In this document: positions 43,028-51,424 of the stretch, piece by piece
Layout of the letters: every line of letters begins with the position of its first letter
Numbering within the stretch: position 1 is the stretch's first letter
NCBI RefSeq assembly: GCF_017308975.1
Contig: NZ_JADWPD010000021.1
Span: forward strand, 1-64,000
Length of the DNA: 64,000 nt
Source of the DNA: Amycolatopsis sp. MtRt-6
Lineage (GTDB): Bacteria > Actinomycetota > Actinomycetes > Mycobacteriales > Pseudonocardiaceae
Direction: 5' to 3'
Made by a program: the position numbers and the translations under genes
The notes under the pieces: generated by a model
What the model saw: the letters and a program-made list of their open reading frames with translations, nothing else
The model's database searches: none
What the model was told of the DNA's origin: nothing

Positions 43028-44392
43028 ATGACGACCATGGACACTGCGACTGGCGCCGGCGAGCGGTGGCCGCTGTCAGCGAATCAAGAGTTCCTCTGTG
43101 CCCTCGATCAGGGCGACGCCGAGGGGGCGTTTGGTCCTCGTCACCATATCGTCCACGGGTGGCGCATCCATGGACAGGTCGACGTGCAGGCGTTGCAGGG
43201 CGCGCTCGACGACATCATCGTGCGCCACGATGCGTTGCGCTCTGTGATCATCCGTGATCCGGAAGCGCGGTGCCAGGTCGTCCATCAGCCGGCTCCCGCG
43301 GAACTGACCGTTCGGGATCTTCCAGGGATCGAGCCGGAAGAGCGGGGACGCCGAATCGACGCCTTGCTTGTCGAGGAGGAGACGGCCGACTTCGACGCAT
43401 CCTCGGTACCGAAACTTCGCGCGGTCCTCAACCGGTTCGACGACCACGACGCCCTGCTCGTGCTCGCCGTGCACCATACGGCCGCGGACGGGTGGTCCGT
43501 GCAGGTCATCTTTCGCGATATCGCGGCCCGATATGCGACCCGGACCGGGCACGGGGGCCATGAGCTCGCAGAGCCGCAGCAGTATCGCGACTTCACGACG
43601 TGGCAGCTTGCGAGATTGGGCGGTCCCGACGAGAATTCGTCGCGTCGTTACTGGCAGGATAAGCTGCGCGGTGGGGAAACCCTGACCATGCCTGCGGACC
43701 GGCCGCGATCGATGGGCTTGCCGCAGACAACAGCCATGTACCGGTTCGAAGTGGACGCCGAGCTGATGGCCGGCGTGTCCGCGCTGGCCAGGGAAGTGCG
43801 TGGGTCCTCCTTCATGGTGCTCCTCGCCGCTTTCACGATCGCGGTCAACCGGTTGTCCGGAGCGACGGACATCTCCACCCCGACATTGACGCCTGGCCGT
43901 GAGTATGGCCGTTTCGACGAGGCGGTCGGTCTATTCTTTAATTTCGTACCGATCCGCATGGATGTCACGGCATGCGCCAAGTATCGGGACGTGCTGCAGC
44001 TCACTCGAAACACCTGTCTGGAGGCATACGTCCACGACATTCCGGCGATCCCGGGCGAAGCGCCCGAGTTCATGCGACCGATGATGGTGGACAATGAGGT
44101 TCCGATCATCTTCCAAGTCTTTCCCTTTCCCTTCCCTCTCGACGGCACCCGAGTGGGGGACCTGGAGTACAGCGAGATTCGGCGGCGGCTCGGCTCGCAA
44201 TCACGCACGTCGGATATCCCGGACGGCGTATTGTGGACACTCACCGTTGACACGACGGGCGAGCTTATCGGTAACATCGCGTACAAGGACGGGCTCGTTG
44301 ACCGAACCAGTATCGCGCAGTGGGTGAGCCGATTTTGTGCTGAACTGAAGAACTTGGTGACCGGCCCCGACGACGTGGTGCTGCTTCTGTGA
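43028..44392 (+). CDS. Free-standing NRPS condensation enzyme
   Basis: 454 residues, a single condensation domain without A or PCP. Motifs are PLSANQEFLCALDQGDAEGA (C1 region), RHDALRSVII (C2), the catalytic VHHTAADGWSVQ (C3, HHxxxDG intact), YWQDKLRGGETL (C4 region), PTLTPGREYGRF (with GLFFNFVPIRMD, C5), and late VPIIFQVF. Free condensation enzymes such as SgcC5 in C-1027 join a PCP-bound acyl group to a hydroxyl or amine of a separately made core. Here the acyl donor may be the group loaded by 39669-41423. A ghost paralogue is at 22341-22563. Confidence 0.88.
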   Translation: MTTMDTATGAGERWPLSANQEFLCALDQGDAEGAFGPRHHIVHGWRIHGQVDVQALQGALDDIIVRHDALRSVIIRDPEARCQVVHQPAPAELTVRDLPGIEPEERGRRIDALLVEEETADFDASSVPKLRAVLNRFDDHDALLVLAVHHTAADGWSVQVIFRDIAARYATRTGHGGHELAEPQQYRDFTTWQLARLGGPDENSSRRYWQDKLRGGETLTMPADRPRSMGLPQTTAMYRFEVDAELMAGVSALAREVRGSSFMVLLAAFTIAVNRLSGATDISTPTLTPGREYGRFDEAVGLFFNFVPIRMDVTACAKYRDVLQLTRNTCLEAYVHDIPAIPGEAPEFMRPMMVDNEVPIIFQVFPFPFPLDGTRVGDLEYSEIRRRLGSQSRTSDIPDGVLWTLTVDTTGELIGNIAYKDGLVDRTSIAQWVSRFCAELKNLVTGPDDVVLLL

Positions 44393-44479
44393 AGTGCGTC
44401 GCGTAATTTGGTCGAGCGGATTGGAGCAGCGGTGACGATCCCATTCGACGACAAGTGGGCGATTCATCGTCTCGGCAAC

Positions 44480-45001
44480 ATCTTGGGTCGTGGTTGATCG
44501 GTTGTCGATGCGGTTGGTGTCGGACGAGTTGTGGGTGCTGGTGGAGCCGTTGGTTCCGGAGTTCCGGGCTCGTCGGCAGGGTGGCGGGACGGCGCCGTTG
44601 CCGGCTCGTGCGGTGTTCACCGCGATCGTGTACGTGTTGACCAGTGGGTGTTCGTGGCGGGATCTGCCGCCGTCGTTCGGCGTACCGTTTCAGGCCGCGC
44701 ACCGATGTTTCGGCAGGTGGACCAAGGCTGGGTTGTGGCGTCAACCGACCATGCTGAACTACGCGCCTGGGTCCGCCGGCGCGGCATCCGGGTCCGGATC
44801 GCCCGCAAGGGCATCGAGACCAGCGAGAAGCTCGGCCGCCACCGCTGGGTGATCGAGCGGACGATCTCCCGGCTCACCGGATACCGACGACTCACCATCC
44901 GCTACGAACGCAAAGCCAGCCACTTCCTGGCATTCCTCACCCTCGCCGCCGCCCTCACCTGCTACAAGAAACTCCGCAAAGCGGCCACATGAGACACGCT
45001 C
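44480..45001 (+). mobile_element. IS5-family element with internally deleted transposase
   Basis: The frame from 44490 gives LSMRLVSDELWVLVEPLVPE, RAVFTAIVYVLTSGCSWRDL and HRCFGRWTKAGLW, then breaks. Another frame resumes AELRAWVRRRGIRVRIARKG and ends HRWVIERTISRLTGYRRLTI, RYERKASHFLAFLTLAAALT. The middle with the first two catalytic Asp residues is deleted. The right terminus ATGAGACACGCTC at 44989-45001 matches the end of the small element at 4278-4436. The left terminus beyond about 44480 is lost. Confidence 0.85.
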
Positions 45002-45167
45002 TTACTGGATGTTTGGTCGCTTGTTTGGCATGATAGCGTCGTTCTTTCTTTCATATTGCGGCTTTGGCTTGCCGCTAGGGTTGTTGCCGACATTTGGATT
45101 GATTAGGCTAACGTCGTTTCCGGTCCGCGCAAAAATTACTACGCGCTGCCTAATCAAGGAGAGTCGA

Positions 45168-46190
45168 GTGTTTCGAAAAACCAGCGCTTTTCGGCGTGCG
45201 AGCCGAAGCGTCTACGCCGCCCTGGCCGCGGTCGTCGTCCTCCTGGCCGCGGTCGTCCTCTTGGCCGGTTCGGCCGCCAGTGCCGAGCCGCCGGTGGCCG
45301 ACCGGTCGGAGTCCGGGGGTCTCCCGGGTTTCAGCCACGGAACAGTTGCCGTGGAGGGCACCACGCTGCACTACGTTCGCGGCGGGTCCGGACCGCCGTT
45401 GGTGCTGTTGCACGGCTGGCCGGAGACCTGGCGCGCGTGGGCGAAGATCATGCCGTCCCTTGCCCAGAACCACACCGTCATCGCGTTCGACCTGCCTGGT
45501 CTGGGCGACTCGACAATTCCGGCAGGCGGCTACGACAAGGTGACCACCGCCGAGCGCATTCGCGAGGGTGTCCACAAGCTGGGCTTCAGCCAGGTTTCAC
45601 TTCTCGCCCACGACCTCGGTTCGCTCGTGGCCTACCCGTACGCCCGCGACTATCCGACCGAGGTCGTCCGGATGGCCGCGCTGGCGACACCTCTGTCCGG
45701 GTTCGGCCTCGAAGAACTCTACGGGGTCAGCTTCCACCTCGGCCTGAACCAGGCCGCCGCTCCGGTCCCGGAGAGGCTGATCGACAACGACGACGTGTCG
45801 ACGTACCTCGGCTTCCTCTTCAGCAACACACGGTATCCCGACCGCATCGACCAGGCGGCCTACTTCCAGGCCTACGCGAGTCCGGCGCGCCGGACCGCGG
45901 GCTACGGGTACTACCGGGCGTTCGCGGGCGACGCCGCGGACAACCGTGCCAACGCACACAAGCGCCTGCGGATGCCGGTACTGGCGATGGGCGCGGAGTT
46001 CTCCTTCGGCCTGGTCGTCGCCAACTCGTTCAGGCAGGTGGGCGACGACGTTCGCGGCGTCGTCGCGCCGGACAGCGGACACTGGATCGCCGAGGAGAAC
46101 ACGGCGTTCCTGAGCGCCTGCGCCAAGCTGTTCTTCGGGCCGCAGGGGGTTCCCGCACCGAGTCCCGAGCTGGCGAACTGCGTGGCCTGA
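45168..46190 (+). CDS. Secreted alpha/beta hydrolase (epoxide hydrolase/dehalogenase-like)
   Basis: 340 residues from GTG 45168 with AAGGAGAG upstream; the frame is open from 45009. The N-terminus is a signal peptide: basic FRKTSAFRRASRS, hydrophobic core ALAAVVVLLAAVVLLAG, then AASAE. The mature domain shows VLLHGWPETWRAWAKIMPSL (oxyanion HGWPxT), the nucleophile in LLAHDLGSLVAYPYA (HD-x-G, Asp as in epoxide hydrolases), and the catalytic His in SGHWIAEEN. It lacks the N-terminal domain of SgcF/KedF-type enediyne epoxide hydrolases, so it is not a clear orthologue. It may detoxify epoxides outside the cell. Confidence 0.88.
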   Translation: MFRKTSAFRRASRSVYAALAAVVVLLAAVVLLAGSAASAEPPVADRSESGGLPGFSHGTVAVEGTTLHYVRGGSGPPLVLLHGWPETWRAWAKIMPSLAQNHTVIAFDLPGLGDSTIPAGGYDKVTTAERIREGVHKLGFSQVSLLAHDLGSLVAYPYARDYPTEVVRMAALATPLSGFGLEELYGVSFHLGLNQAAAPVPERLIDNDDVSTYLGFLFSNTRYPDRIDQAAYFQAYASPARRTAGYGYYRAFAGDAADNRANAHKRLRMPVLAMGAEFSFGLVVANSFRQVGDDVRGVVAPDSGHWIAEENTAFLSACAKLFFGPQGVPAPSPELANCVA

Positions 46191-46208
46191 CGGCACATTC
46201 GCGCATCA

Positions 46209-46245
46209 CTTCGGTCCCGCGCGTTCAGATCGCGCGGGACCGAAG
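46209..46245 (+). terminator. Strong hairpin terminator after the hydrolase gene
   Basis: Arms CTTCGGTCCCGCGCG (46209-46223) and CGCGCGGGACCGAAG (46231-46245) pair perfectly over 15 bases with a seven-base loop. It is 18 bases past the stop at 46190. It may also serve the convergent amidohydrolase remnant. Confidence 0.85.
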
Positions 46246-46261
46246 GCCGCCTCACGCCGCT

Positions 46262-46530
46262 CGCAGTCGCGGAAAGAGGCGTTCCGCGTTGTGAGTCGTC
46301 AGGGCGCGCCAGGTGGTTGCGGTAGACTGAGACGCCGAGTCGATCGAGAGGCGAGCTGGGTGAGCACCGCCGGGGCCGGCGTCCAGCGGTGGTCGCTTCC
46401 GTAGAGCACCCGGACCTCGCCGAAGGCGCGGACGAGCGCGGGGACCGCGTTCGGGAAGGGCGTGCCCACGACGTCGTACCACAACCGCCGCAGTTGCTCG
46501 GTGGTCGCCGGACCGTCGCCCCGCCCAGTG
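46262..46530 (-). pseudogene. Amidohydrolase C-terminal remnant
   Basis: The minus strand reads ATTEQLRRLWYDVVGTPFPN, ALVRAFGEVRVLYGSDHRWT and PAPAVLTQLA, then shifts frame to TTWRALTTHNAERLFPRLR. This is the C-terminal part of an amidohydrolase of the ACMSD/6-methylsalicylate decarboxylase group (LYGSD with the metal-binding Asp). The middle part of the same kind of enzyme lies at 47262-47400, with IS3 sequence between the two. Confidence 0.7.
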
Positions 46531-46803
46531 AGGTTCCCCCCCCCCCGGGGGGAGTGGACACCGAGTTAGCAGGACCGTGGTCTTGCTTGAAGGATGTCCG
46601 TTGTGCCTCCTCGTAAGCGTCGGTCGTACACGGCCGAGTTCAAGGGTCGAGGCTGCGCATCGTGTGATCGACACTGGTCGCACGATCGCCCAGGTTGCCC
46701 GCGAGCTGGGGATTGATGCGGGGATGTTGAGTGTGTGGGTCAAGGACGAGCGGCGCAGGATCGCCGGCCGAGGTCCATGGGGAACGGCCTTTGGAGTCGG
46801 CTG
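46531..46803 (+). mobile_element. IS3-family left end and OrfA start, preceded by a C11G6 run
   Basis: Eleven C then six G (46536-46552) sit at the joint, followed by GAGTGGACACCGAG, which looks like an IS3-type terminal repeat. Then OrfA starts (PPRKRRSYTAEFK), shifts frame, and continues EAAHRVIDTGRTIAQVAREL, GIDAGMLSVWVKDERRR before ending. It is on the opposite strand to the OrfB fragment that follows. Confidence 0.7.
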
Positions 46804-46849
46804 AGCGGGCCGAGTGAGGTCCCCCCCGAACAGTGGGCAGGTGTTTATG

Positions 46850-47261
46850 GCCGGCGACGACGTGCCCGAGCACCCGGCGGGACGGTAGTGCGGACTTTGA
46901 AGGTGCGCGGGCTGATGCCCTCGATCCCGATCTCGGCCATGATCGCCGCGACGGTCTTCTCGTTCACCGTCTCACCACGCGCCCGCAGTTCGGCGGTGAT
47001 CCGCGGGGACCCGTACGTGCCCTCGGAGTCGGTGTGCACGTCCAGGATCCTCACCGCCAGATCGGCGCGGCGCTGCTGCCGCGGTGTCAGTGCGGCGGGG
47101 CCGGCGTACTTCGCCATCAGCTCGAACCGGTCGGTTTGTTCTGCATCGCGGCAAAGTACGACGAAGCTTCTTTCAGGAACGCGATGTCCCGGTCCTGCTC
47201 GGCGACCCGCCTCCGTAGGGCCTCTAACGTCCCGGAACAACTGCAACCCGGTCGGTGAGTG
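46850..47261 (-). mobile_element. IS3-family OrfA end and OrfB start
   Basis: On the minus strand, LRRRVAEQDRDIAFLKEASS with YFAAMQNK (OrfA end) is followed in another frame by RFELMAKYAGPAALTPRQQR, RADLAVRILDVHTDSEGTYG and SPRITAELRARGETVNEKTV (OrfB N-terminus with the YGSPRI motif). The DDE domain is absent. The overlapping frames are normal for IS3 frameshifting, but the element is truncated. Confidence 0.8.
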
Positions 47262-47400
47262 GGGCAGGCCGCCGCCACTGTGCGAGAAACCCAGTCGATG
47301 CGCGGGTATCGCGTCAGGACGCCGCACTGCAGGAGATCGCTCGCTGCCCGGGCGGACTCGAAGAGGAACTCCGGTATCGGCCGTGGCCTTGCCGGGGCAG
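47262..47400 (-). pseudogene. Amidohydrolase middle fragment
   Basis: Minus-strand frames give PEFLFESARAASDLLQCGVL and TRYPRIDWV, then after a shift FSHSGGGLPH. This is the segment of ACMSD-type amidohydrolases with the ...PHxGGxLP metal/active-site motif. It directly meets IS3 sequence on the left, so the gene (C-terminus at 46262-46530) was split by insertion. Confidence 0.65.
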
Positions 47401-47439
47401 ACCCTGGCGAGACAGACCAAGGACCCCGCACGTCACCAG

Positions 47440-47540
47440 CTCACGGACGAGCGGGAAGACTCGTTTCCCGGCAGGTTACCCTGCGCCAGATACGCCGCCG
47501 CGCGCTGCAGGACCACCTTCTCCTGCGCCTGACCAAATTC
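47440..47540 (-). mobile_element. IS3-family scrap (OrfA end, OrfB start)
   Basis: The minus strand reads EKVVLQRAAAYLAQGNLPG and, in a second frame, FPLVRELVTCGVLGLSRQG. These are the OrfA end and OrfB beginning of another IS3 element, different from the one at 46850-47261. Nothing else remains of it. Confidence 0.65.
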
Positions 47541-47555
47541 AACTACTACTGTGGA

Positions 47556-48242
47556 CTACGCTGCGGCGCGCGAGTAGTTGGCTCGCTTATACGCTAGGGT
47601 CACACCATCGAAGACCGGCAGCATGCTCAGGTCAACCCGGTCGTCATCGCATAGTGCGGCGTTCAGCGCGCGGAGTGAGTCTGTCTCCTGGTCACTGATG
47701 TCGGGGCGCGCCACCTTGCCTGACCAGAGCACGTTGTCCAGCACAAGCAATCCGCCCGGGCGGAGTAATTCAAGGCATCGTTCGAAGTAGTCGGAATAGC
47801 TTTCCTTGTTACAGTCGATGAACGCGAAGTCCACAGTGCCGGCGGCACCGTCGGCAAGCAGTGCGTCCAAGGTCTCGACGGCGGGACGGATTTCCACCTG
47901 GATACGGTCGGCGACCCCGGCCCGTTCCCAGAAAGGGCGGCCGATCTCGGGCCAGTCCGCGCTGACGTCGCACGTGATGACGCGCCCATGCGCGGGGACC
48001 GCGCGGGCCATGGCCAGCGTGCCGTACCCGGTGAACGTCCCGACCTCGACGACGGTGGTGGCCCCCGTCAGCCGGACGAGGAAGCCAAGCAGCTGCGCCT
48101 CCTCTGGTGGAGTCAACATGGCGTGCTCGAACGAGAGCCGCATGGTGGCCGCCCGCAGGTCACGCGCGATGTCGTCTTCGCGAAGGGAAACATCCTGCAC
48201 GTACTCCAGGATTTGCTGGTCCAGCACCAAACTGTGGATCAC
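47556..48242 (-). CDS. Class I SAM-dependent O-methyltransferase (caffeoyl-CoA OMT type)
   Basis: 228 residues from GTG 48242 with a strong RBS (AGGAGGA). Family motifs are FLVRLTGATTVVEVGTFTGY with the SAM-binding E-x-G-x-x-x-G, ITCDVSADWPEIGRPFWERA, VDFAFIDCNKESYSDYFERC with the metal-binding DxxK/N region, and LLVLDNVLWSGKV with the metal-binding Asp-Asn. It methylates catechol-type hydroxyls and needs Mg2+. The HpaB-type hydroxylase two genes upstream would create such a catechol. The last residues (NYSRAAA) run into IS debris, so the extreme C-terminus may be altered. Confidence 0.92.
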   Translation of the reverse strand: MIHSLVLDQQILEYVQDVSLREDDIARDLRAATMRLSFEHAMLTPPEEAQLLGFLVRLTGATTVVEVGTFTGYGTLAMARAVPAHGRVITCDVSADWPEIGRPFWERAGVADRIQVEIRPAVETLDALLADGAAGTVDFAFIDCNKESYSDYFERCLELLRPGGLLVLDNVLWSGKVARPDISDQETDSLRALNAALCDDDRVDLSMLPVFDGVTLAYKRANYSRAAA

Positions 48243-48280
48243 CCGGTTCCTCCTGATCTCGGCGAGAGCGTGTTGTGAGT

Positions 48281-49522
48281 TCAGCTCGCGATGCCTAGTT
48301 CCAGTTGAGCGAGTTCACGGGGGTAGATGGTGGCCAGCCAGATGTGCACTCCGGCATGCGTATGCAGGGTCGACATATCCCGCCAGATCCGCTCGAGCCG
48401 TTCACCCGCACCTACGGCGGCGCTGGTCCCGGCGGTGGGAAACAGAATGTCGGATACCGCGTTCCACGCCAGCCGCATGACCTCGCGGCTGATGATCGAC
48501 ATCCGGAGCTCCACCTCACGTGTGACATTCCCCTGCTCGGCCGTCTCATGCCATTGCCTTAGCATGTCCGTCATCGCCGCCCGTGCCGCCGCGATGCGTC
48601 CGGCCGCTTCGCCGTAACGGAGCTGAAAATCCGGGTCCTCAGCACGCGATCCGAACGGCGGATACGCGATCAGACGTTCCCGCGTCAGCTCGGCGTAGAC
48701 ATCCAGTGCCGCGGTAGCCATGCCCACGGCCAGCGCGCCGAGCTGGAAGCTGAACGGGGCCAGCACGCTGCCGCCGTACAAGGTGTTGCCATGCAACCGA
48801 AGCCCCGGCGTTCCCCCCACGACGGAGGTCATTCCCATATGCGTACCAGGCAGGGCGTAGTACGCCGGGATATGCGCCTTCTCGACTTTGATGCTGTACG
48901 AGCCACTACCTTTCAGACCAAGTTGGGAACCCCAGTCGTCCAGCCGCCGCCACTGGTCCCTCGGCACGATGAACATCATCTGCTCGGGCGGTTCTCCTTC
49001 CGCTCCCGCGACGAAGGTCTGGCCGACGAAATGAGTGGCGTAGGGCGAGCCGGAGGCATAGCGGAACACGCCGTCCACGATCCAGCCGCCGTCTTCGGCG
49101 GGCTCGGCGAACCCGGCCGGCGCGATGACTCCCGGGCAGATGAAGTCACCGCCCGCGAATAGCTCATTCTGCGCTTGTTCGCCATAAAGAGTAGCAATCA
49201 GATGGGCGTGGGACGCCCCAAGGGTGTACATCCACGCCGTCGACGCGCACCCCCGCGCGAGCCTGGCAACCACCTGCATGTGAGTGTCAATACCGAATTC
49301 GTAACCGCCGTATCGCCGTGGCACCAGTAGCCGGTAGAAGCCGGATTTGCGCAGGAGTTCATGCGTGTCGAGCGCATAGAATCCGCGGTCCTCCGTCTCC
49401 TGCTGTCGGTCGACGAGCGTCTCGGCGATCCGTTCGGCGCGGGCCAAGACTTCGTGCTCGGTCAGGCCCGGCTCTGGCGGAAGCGGATAGTCCTTCGCCG
49501 AGGTATCCATGGCGGCTGTCAT
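48281..49522 (-). CDS. Acyl-CoA-dehydrogenase-fold flavin enzyme (HsaA-like)
   Basis: 413 residues from ATG 49522 (GGAAGGACGG upstream; the frame opens at 49564). The N-terminal helices read RKSGFYRLLVPRRYGGYEFG and GCASTAWMYTLGASHAHLIA. The mid domain has DGVFRYASGSPYATHFVGQT and DWGSQLGLKGSGSYSI, and the C-terminal helices have FPTAGTSAAVGAGERLERIW. As with the gene at 18482 it resembles reduced-flavin-dependent hydroxylases rather than acyl-CoA dehydrogenases. It sits between the O-methyltransferase and HpaB-type genes, so it may hydroxylate or desaturate the same aromatic unit. The substrate is unknown. Confidence 0.82.
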   Translation of the reverse strand: MTAAMDTSAKDYPLPPEPGLTEHEVLARAERIAETLVDRQQETEDRGFYALDTHELLRKSGFYRLLVPRRYGGYEFGIDTHMQVVARLARGCASTAWMYTLGASHAHLIATLYGEQAQNELFAGGDFICPGVIAPAGFAEPAEDGGWIVDGVFRYASGSPYATHFVGQTFVAGAEGEPPEQMMFIVPRDQWRRLDDWGSQLGLKGSGSYSIKVEKAHIPAYYALPGTHMGMTSVVGGTPGLRLHGNTLYGGSVLAPFSFQLGALAVGMATAALDVYAELTRERLIAYPPFGSRAEDPDFQLRYGEAAGRIAAARAAMTDMLRQWHETAEQGNVTREVELRMSIISREVMRLAWNAVSDILFPTAGTSAAVGAGERLERIWRDMSTLHTHAGVHIWLATIYPRELAQLELGIAS

Positions 49523-49556
49523 GTGCTGACCGTCCTTCCATCGAAACATGATCACG

Positions 49557-51101
49557 TCAGCCAAGTAGAGCGCGGCCTGCCGCGCCGATGTCGGGGAACG
49601 AGGCGAGGTCCGGCACCTGCCAGCCGTTCAGGTCATATTCGGCAAGACAGCGGTCGACGAACGCACGATAGCCGTCGAGCTTGCCGTCGCCGAGTTGCCC
49701 ACGAAGCAATTCGGTCCTGGTGTTTTCGTGGTTACCGGTATAGTTGCGTTCGTAGAGTTCGTGCCTGCCGCCGAATTCGGTGCCGACCGCGTCCCAGAGC
49801 AGTTTCATCACCTTTACCCGCTCGACGGCGTCGACCCCGTTCGATCCGCGCAGGTACTTGTCAAGGTACGGCCGGATGTCATCGTTGTGGAAGTCCTGCG
49901 CGCTGGAGTTGAGGTAGATCAGTCCGCTCGCGACATCTTGCAACACGATCTCCCTGATCCTCGCGTAGCCGATCTGGGAGAACCAGCGGTAAGCCATGGC
50001 GTAGTCCGGGTTGGGCAGGACAGCGCCACCCCGCCACGGCACCGGGTTCCGCGCTGCGGCGTCGGACAGCCCCCAGAACAGATTGCGCCAAGCGAGCACT
50101 TCCCCTAGTCGCGTCTGTACCCCGCGGAAATCGGAGACCCCGGTGATGTCCAGCGCCTTGGCCAGCAGACCGGCGATGAACTCCAGTTTCACCGCGAGCC
50201 GCGTACAACCGTGAAACATGGCGCGCTCGTTGAACCCGGAATACCCGGTAAACATGCCGACCTTGGCGGTATCCCCATAGATGAACACGTTTTCCCACGG
50301 GATCAGCACCTTGTCCAGCACCAGCACGCTGTCGTTCTCGTCCAGCCGCGAGGACAGCGGGTAGTCGAACGGGCTGCCGGTCAGCGCGGCCGAGGCGGCG
50401 TACGACTGGCGGCAGATCAGTTTTTGGCCAGGGGCGTTCATCGGCACGGTGGCGACAATGGCGAACTTGCGGTCTTTGATGGGCAACCCGGTGTGGGCGA
50501 TGAAGTTGTAATGCGTGAGCGCGGAGTTCGTCGCGACGACCTTCGCTCCGCTCACCACCAGACCGCTGTCGGTCTCCCGCTCGACGTGCACGAACACATC
50601 GGCGACCTCGTCCGGCGGCCGGTTCCGGTCCACCGGCGGATGTACGAAGGCGTGGTTCCAGTACAGGACCTTCTGCTGTGACTCCCGGTACCAGCGCTTC
50701 GCATTGTCGGCGAACGGGTTGTAGAAGTTGGCGTTCGCCCCGAGCGTGCCGAGGAACGACGCCTTGTAGTCCGGACCACGGCCCATCCAGCCGTAGCTGA
50801 GCCGTGACCACGCGGCGATGGCCTGTTGGTCAGCGATCAGATCGGCCGCGCTGTGCGGCGTGGTGAAAAACCGGTGCGTGTAGCCGCCGGGGCCGCCGGC
50901 GTCGGTTTCGGTGGTCAGCACGTCCCGATGCTCCGGGTCGTGCAGTGCGTCGTAGAGCCGGGCCGTCATGCGCGCCGGGTTGCGGAACGCGGGATGTTCG
51001 GTGACGTCCTTGACTCGTTCGCCATAGAGGTAGATCTCGCGGCCGTCGCGGAGACTTTCAAGATATTCGGCGCCGGTCAGCGGCCGGGTCTGTTCGGTCA
51101 T
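49557..51101 (-). CDS. HpaB/SgcC-type two-component flavin monooxygenase, oxygenase subunit
   Basis: 514 residues from ATG 51101. It has the 4-hydroxyphenylacetate 3-monooxygenase layout: RPLTGAEYLESLRDGREIYL, YGERVKDVTEHPAFRN, then SYGWMGRGPDYKASFLGTLG, THYNFIAHTGLPIKDRKFAI, the FAD region DKVLIPWENVFIYGDTAKVG, and VGTEFGGRHELYERNYTGNH near the end. It uses FADH2 from a partner reductase to hydroxylate a phenol ortho to OH. In C-1027 the homologue SgcC hydroxylates PCP-bound beta-tyrosine. A tyrosyl- or hydroxymandelyl-carrier thioester is the candidate substrate here. A reductase remnant is at 60531-60774. Confidence 0.93.
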   Translation of the reverse strand: MTEQTRPLTGAEYLESLRDGREIYLYGERVKDVTEHPAFRNPARMTARLYDALHDPEHRDVLTTETDAGGPGGYTHRFFTTPHSAADLIADQQAIAAWSRLSYGWMGRGPDYKASFLGTLGANANFYNPFADNAKRWYRESQQKVLYWNHAFVHPPVDRNRPPDEVADVFVHVERETDSGLVVSGAKVVATNSALTHYNFIAHTGLPIKDRKFAIVATVPMNAPGQKLICRQSYAASAALTGSPFDYPLSSRLDENDSVLVLDKVLIPWENVFIYGDTAKVGMFTGYSGFNERAMFHGCTRLAVKLEFIAGLLAKALDITGVSDFRGVQTRLGEVLAWRNLFWGLSDAAARNPVPWRGGAVLPNPDYAMAYRWFSQIGYARIREIVLQDVASGLIYLNSSAQDFHNDDIRPYLDKYLRGSNGVDAVERVKVMKLLWDAVGTEFGGRHELYERNYTGNHENTRTELLRGQLGDGKLDGYRAFVDRCLAEYDLNGWQVPDLASFPDIGAAGRALLG

Positions 51102-51118
51102 CGCGTTCTCTTTGTCTC

Positions 51119-51241
51119 TCAGGCCGCGGTGCTCTGCGTGGCGTCGACAAGTGCCGCGGGACCGGCCATCCGCTCGTCCGACCCGGCGCACGTCCGCTCG
51201 ACCTGAACGGAGAACAGGTCCCGAATGGAATCGGCTGACAT
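51119..51241 (-). CDS. Small ORF of 40 residues upstream of the HpaB-type gene
   Basis: ATG 51241 has AGGAG at ideal spacing and opens a 40-codon frame beginning MSADSIRDLFSVQVERTCAG and ending in ASTAA-like QSTAA before TGA. It lies 17 bases before the HpaB start and is co-directional. It has one Cys and no family I recognise. It may be a leader peptide, a small unannotated protein, or the N-terminal stub of a deleted gene. Confidence 0.5.
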   Translation of the reverse strand: MSADSIRDLFSVQVERTCAGSDERMAGPAALVDATQSTAA

Positions 51242-51424
51242 CGCATCTCCTGTGCCTGATTGGTTCTGACGTGCGGCCTCGGTTCCGGCCAGACATGGCG
51301 GCGCGGTCCTAGCCGACACCACGGCTGGGCCGCTTTGCTCGCGGTGACGCCACGTGACGCCACCGACCGCCACTTTTGTGGGATGTCTCCTCAATCTCGA
51401 TCGAGGTCGAGGAGACACACGCTC

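Noticed and set aside
45168..46190. Orthologue of the enediyne epoxide hydrolase SgcF/KedF
   Set aside because: The hydrolase has a signal peptide and lacks the characteristic N-terminal epoxide hydrolase domain, so only a general assignment is justified.
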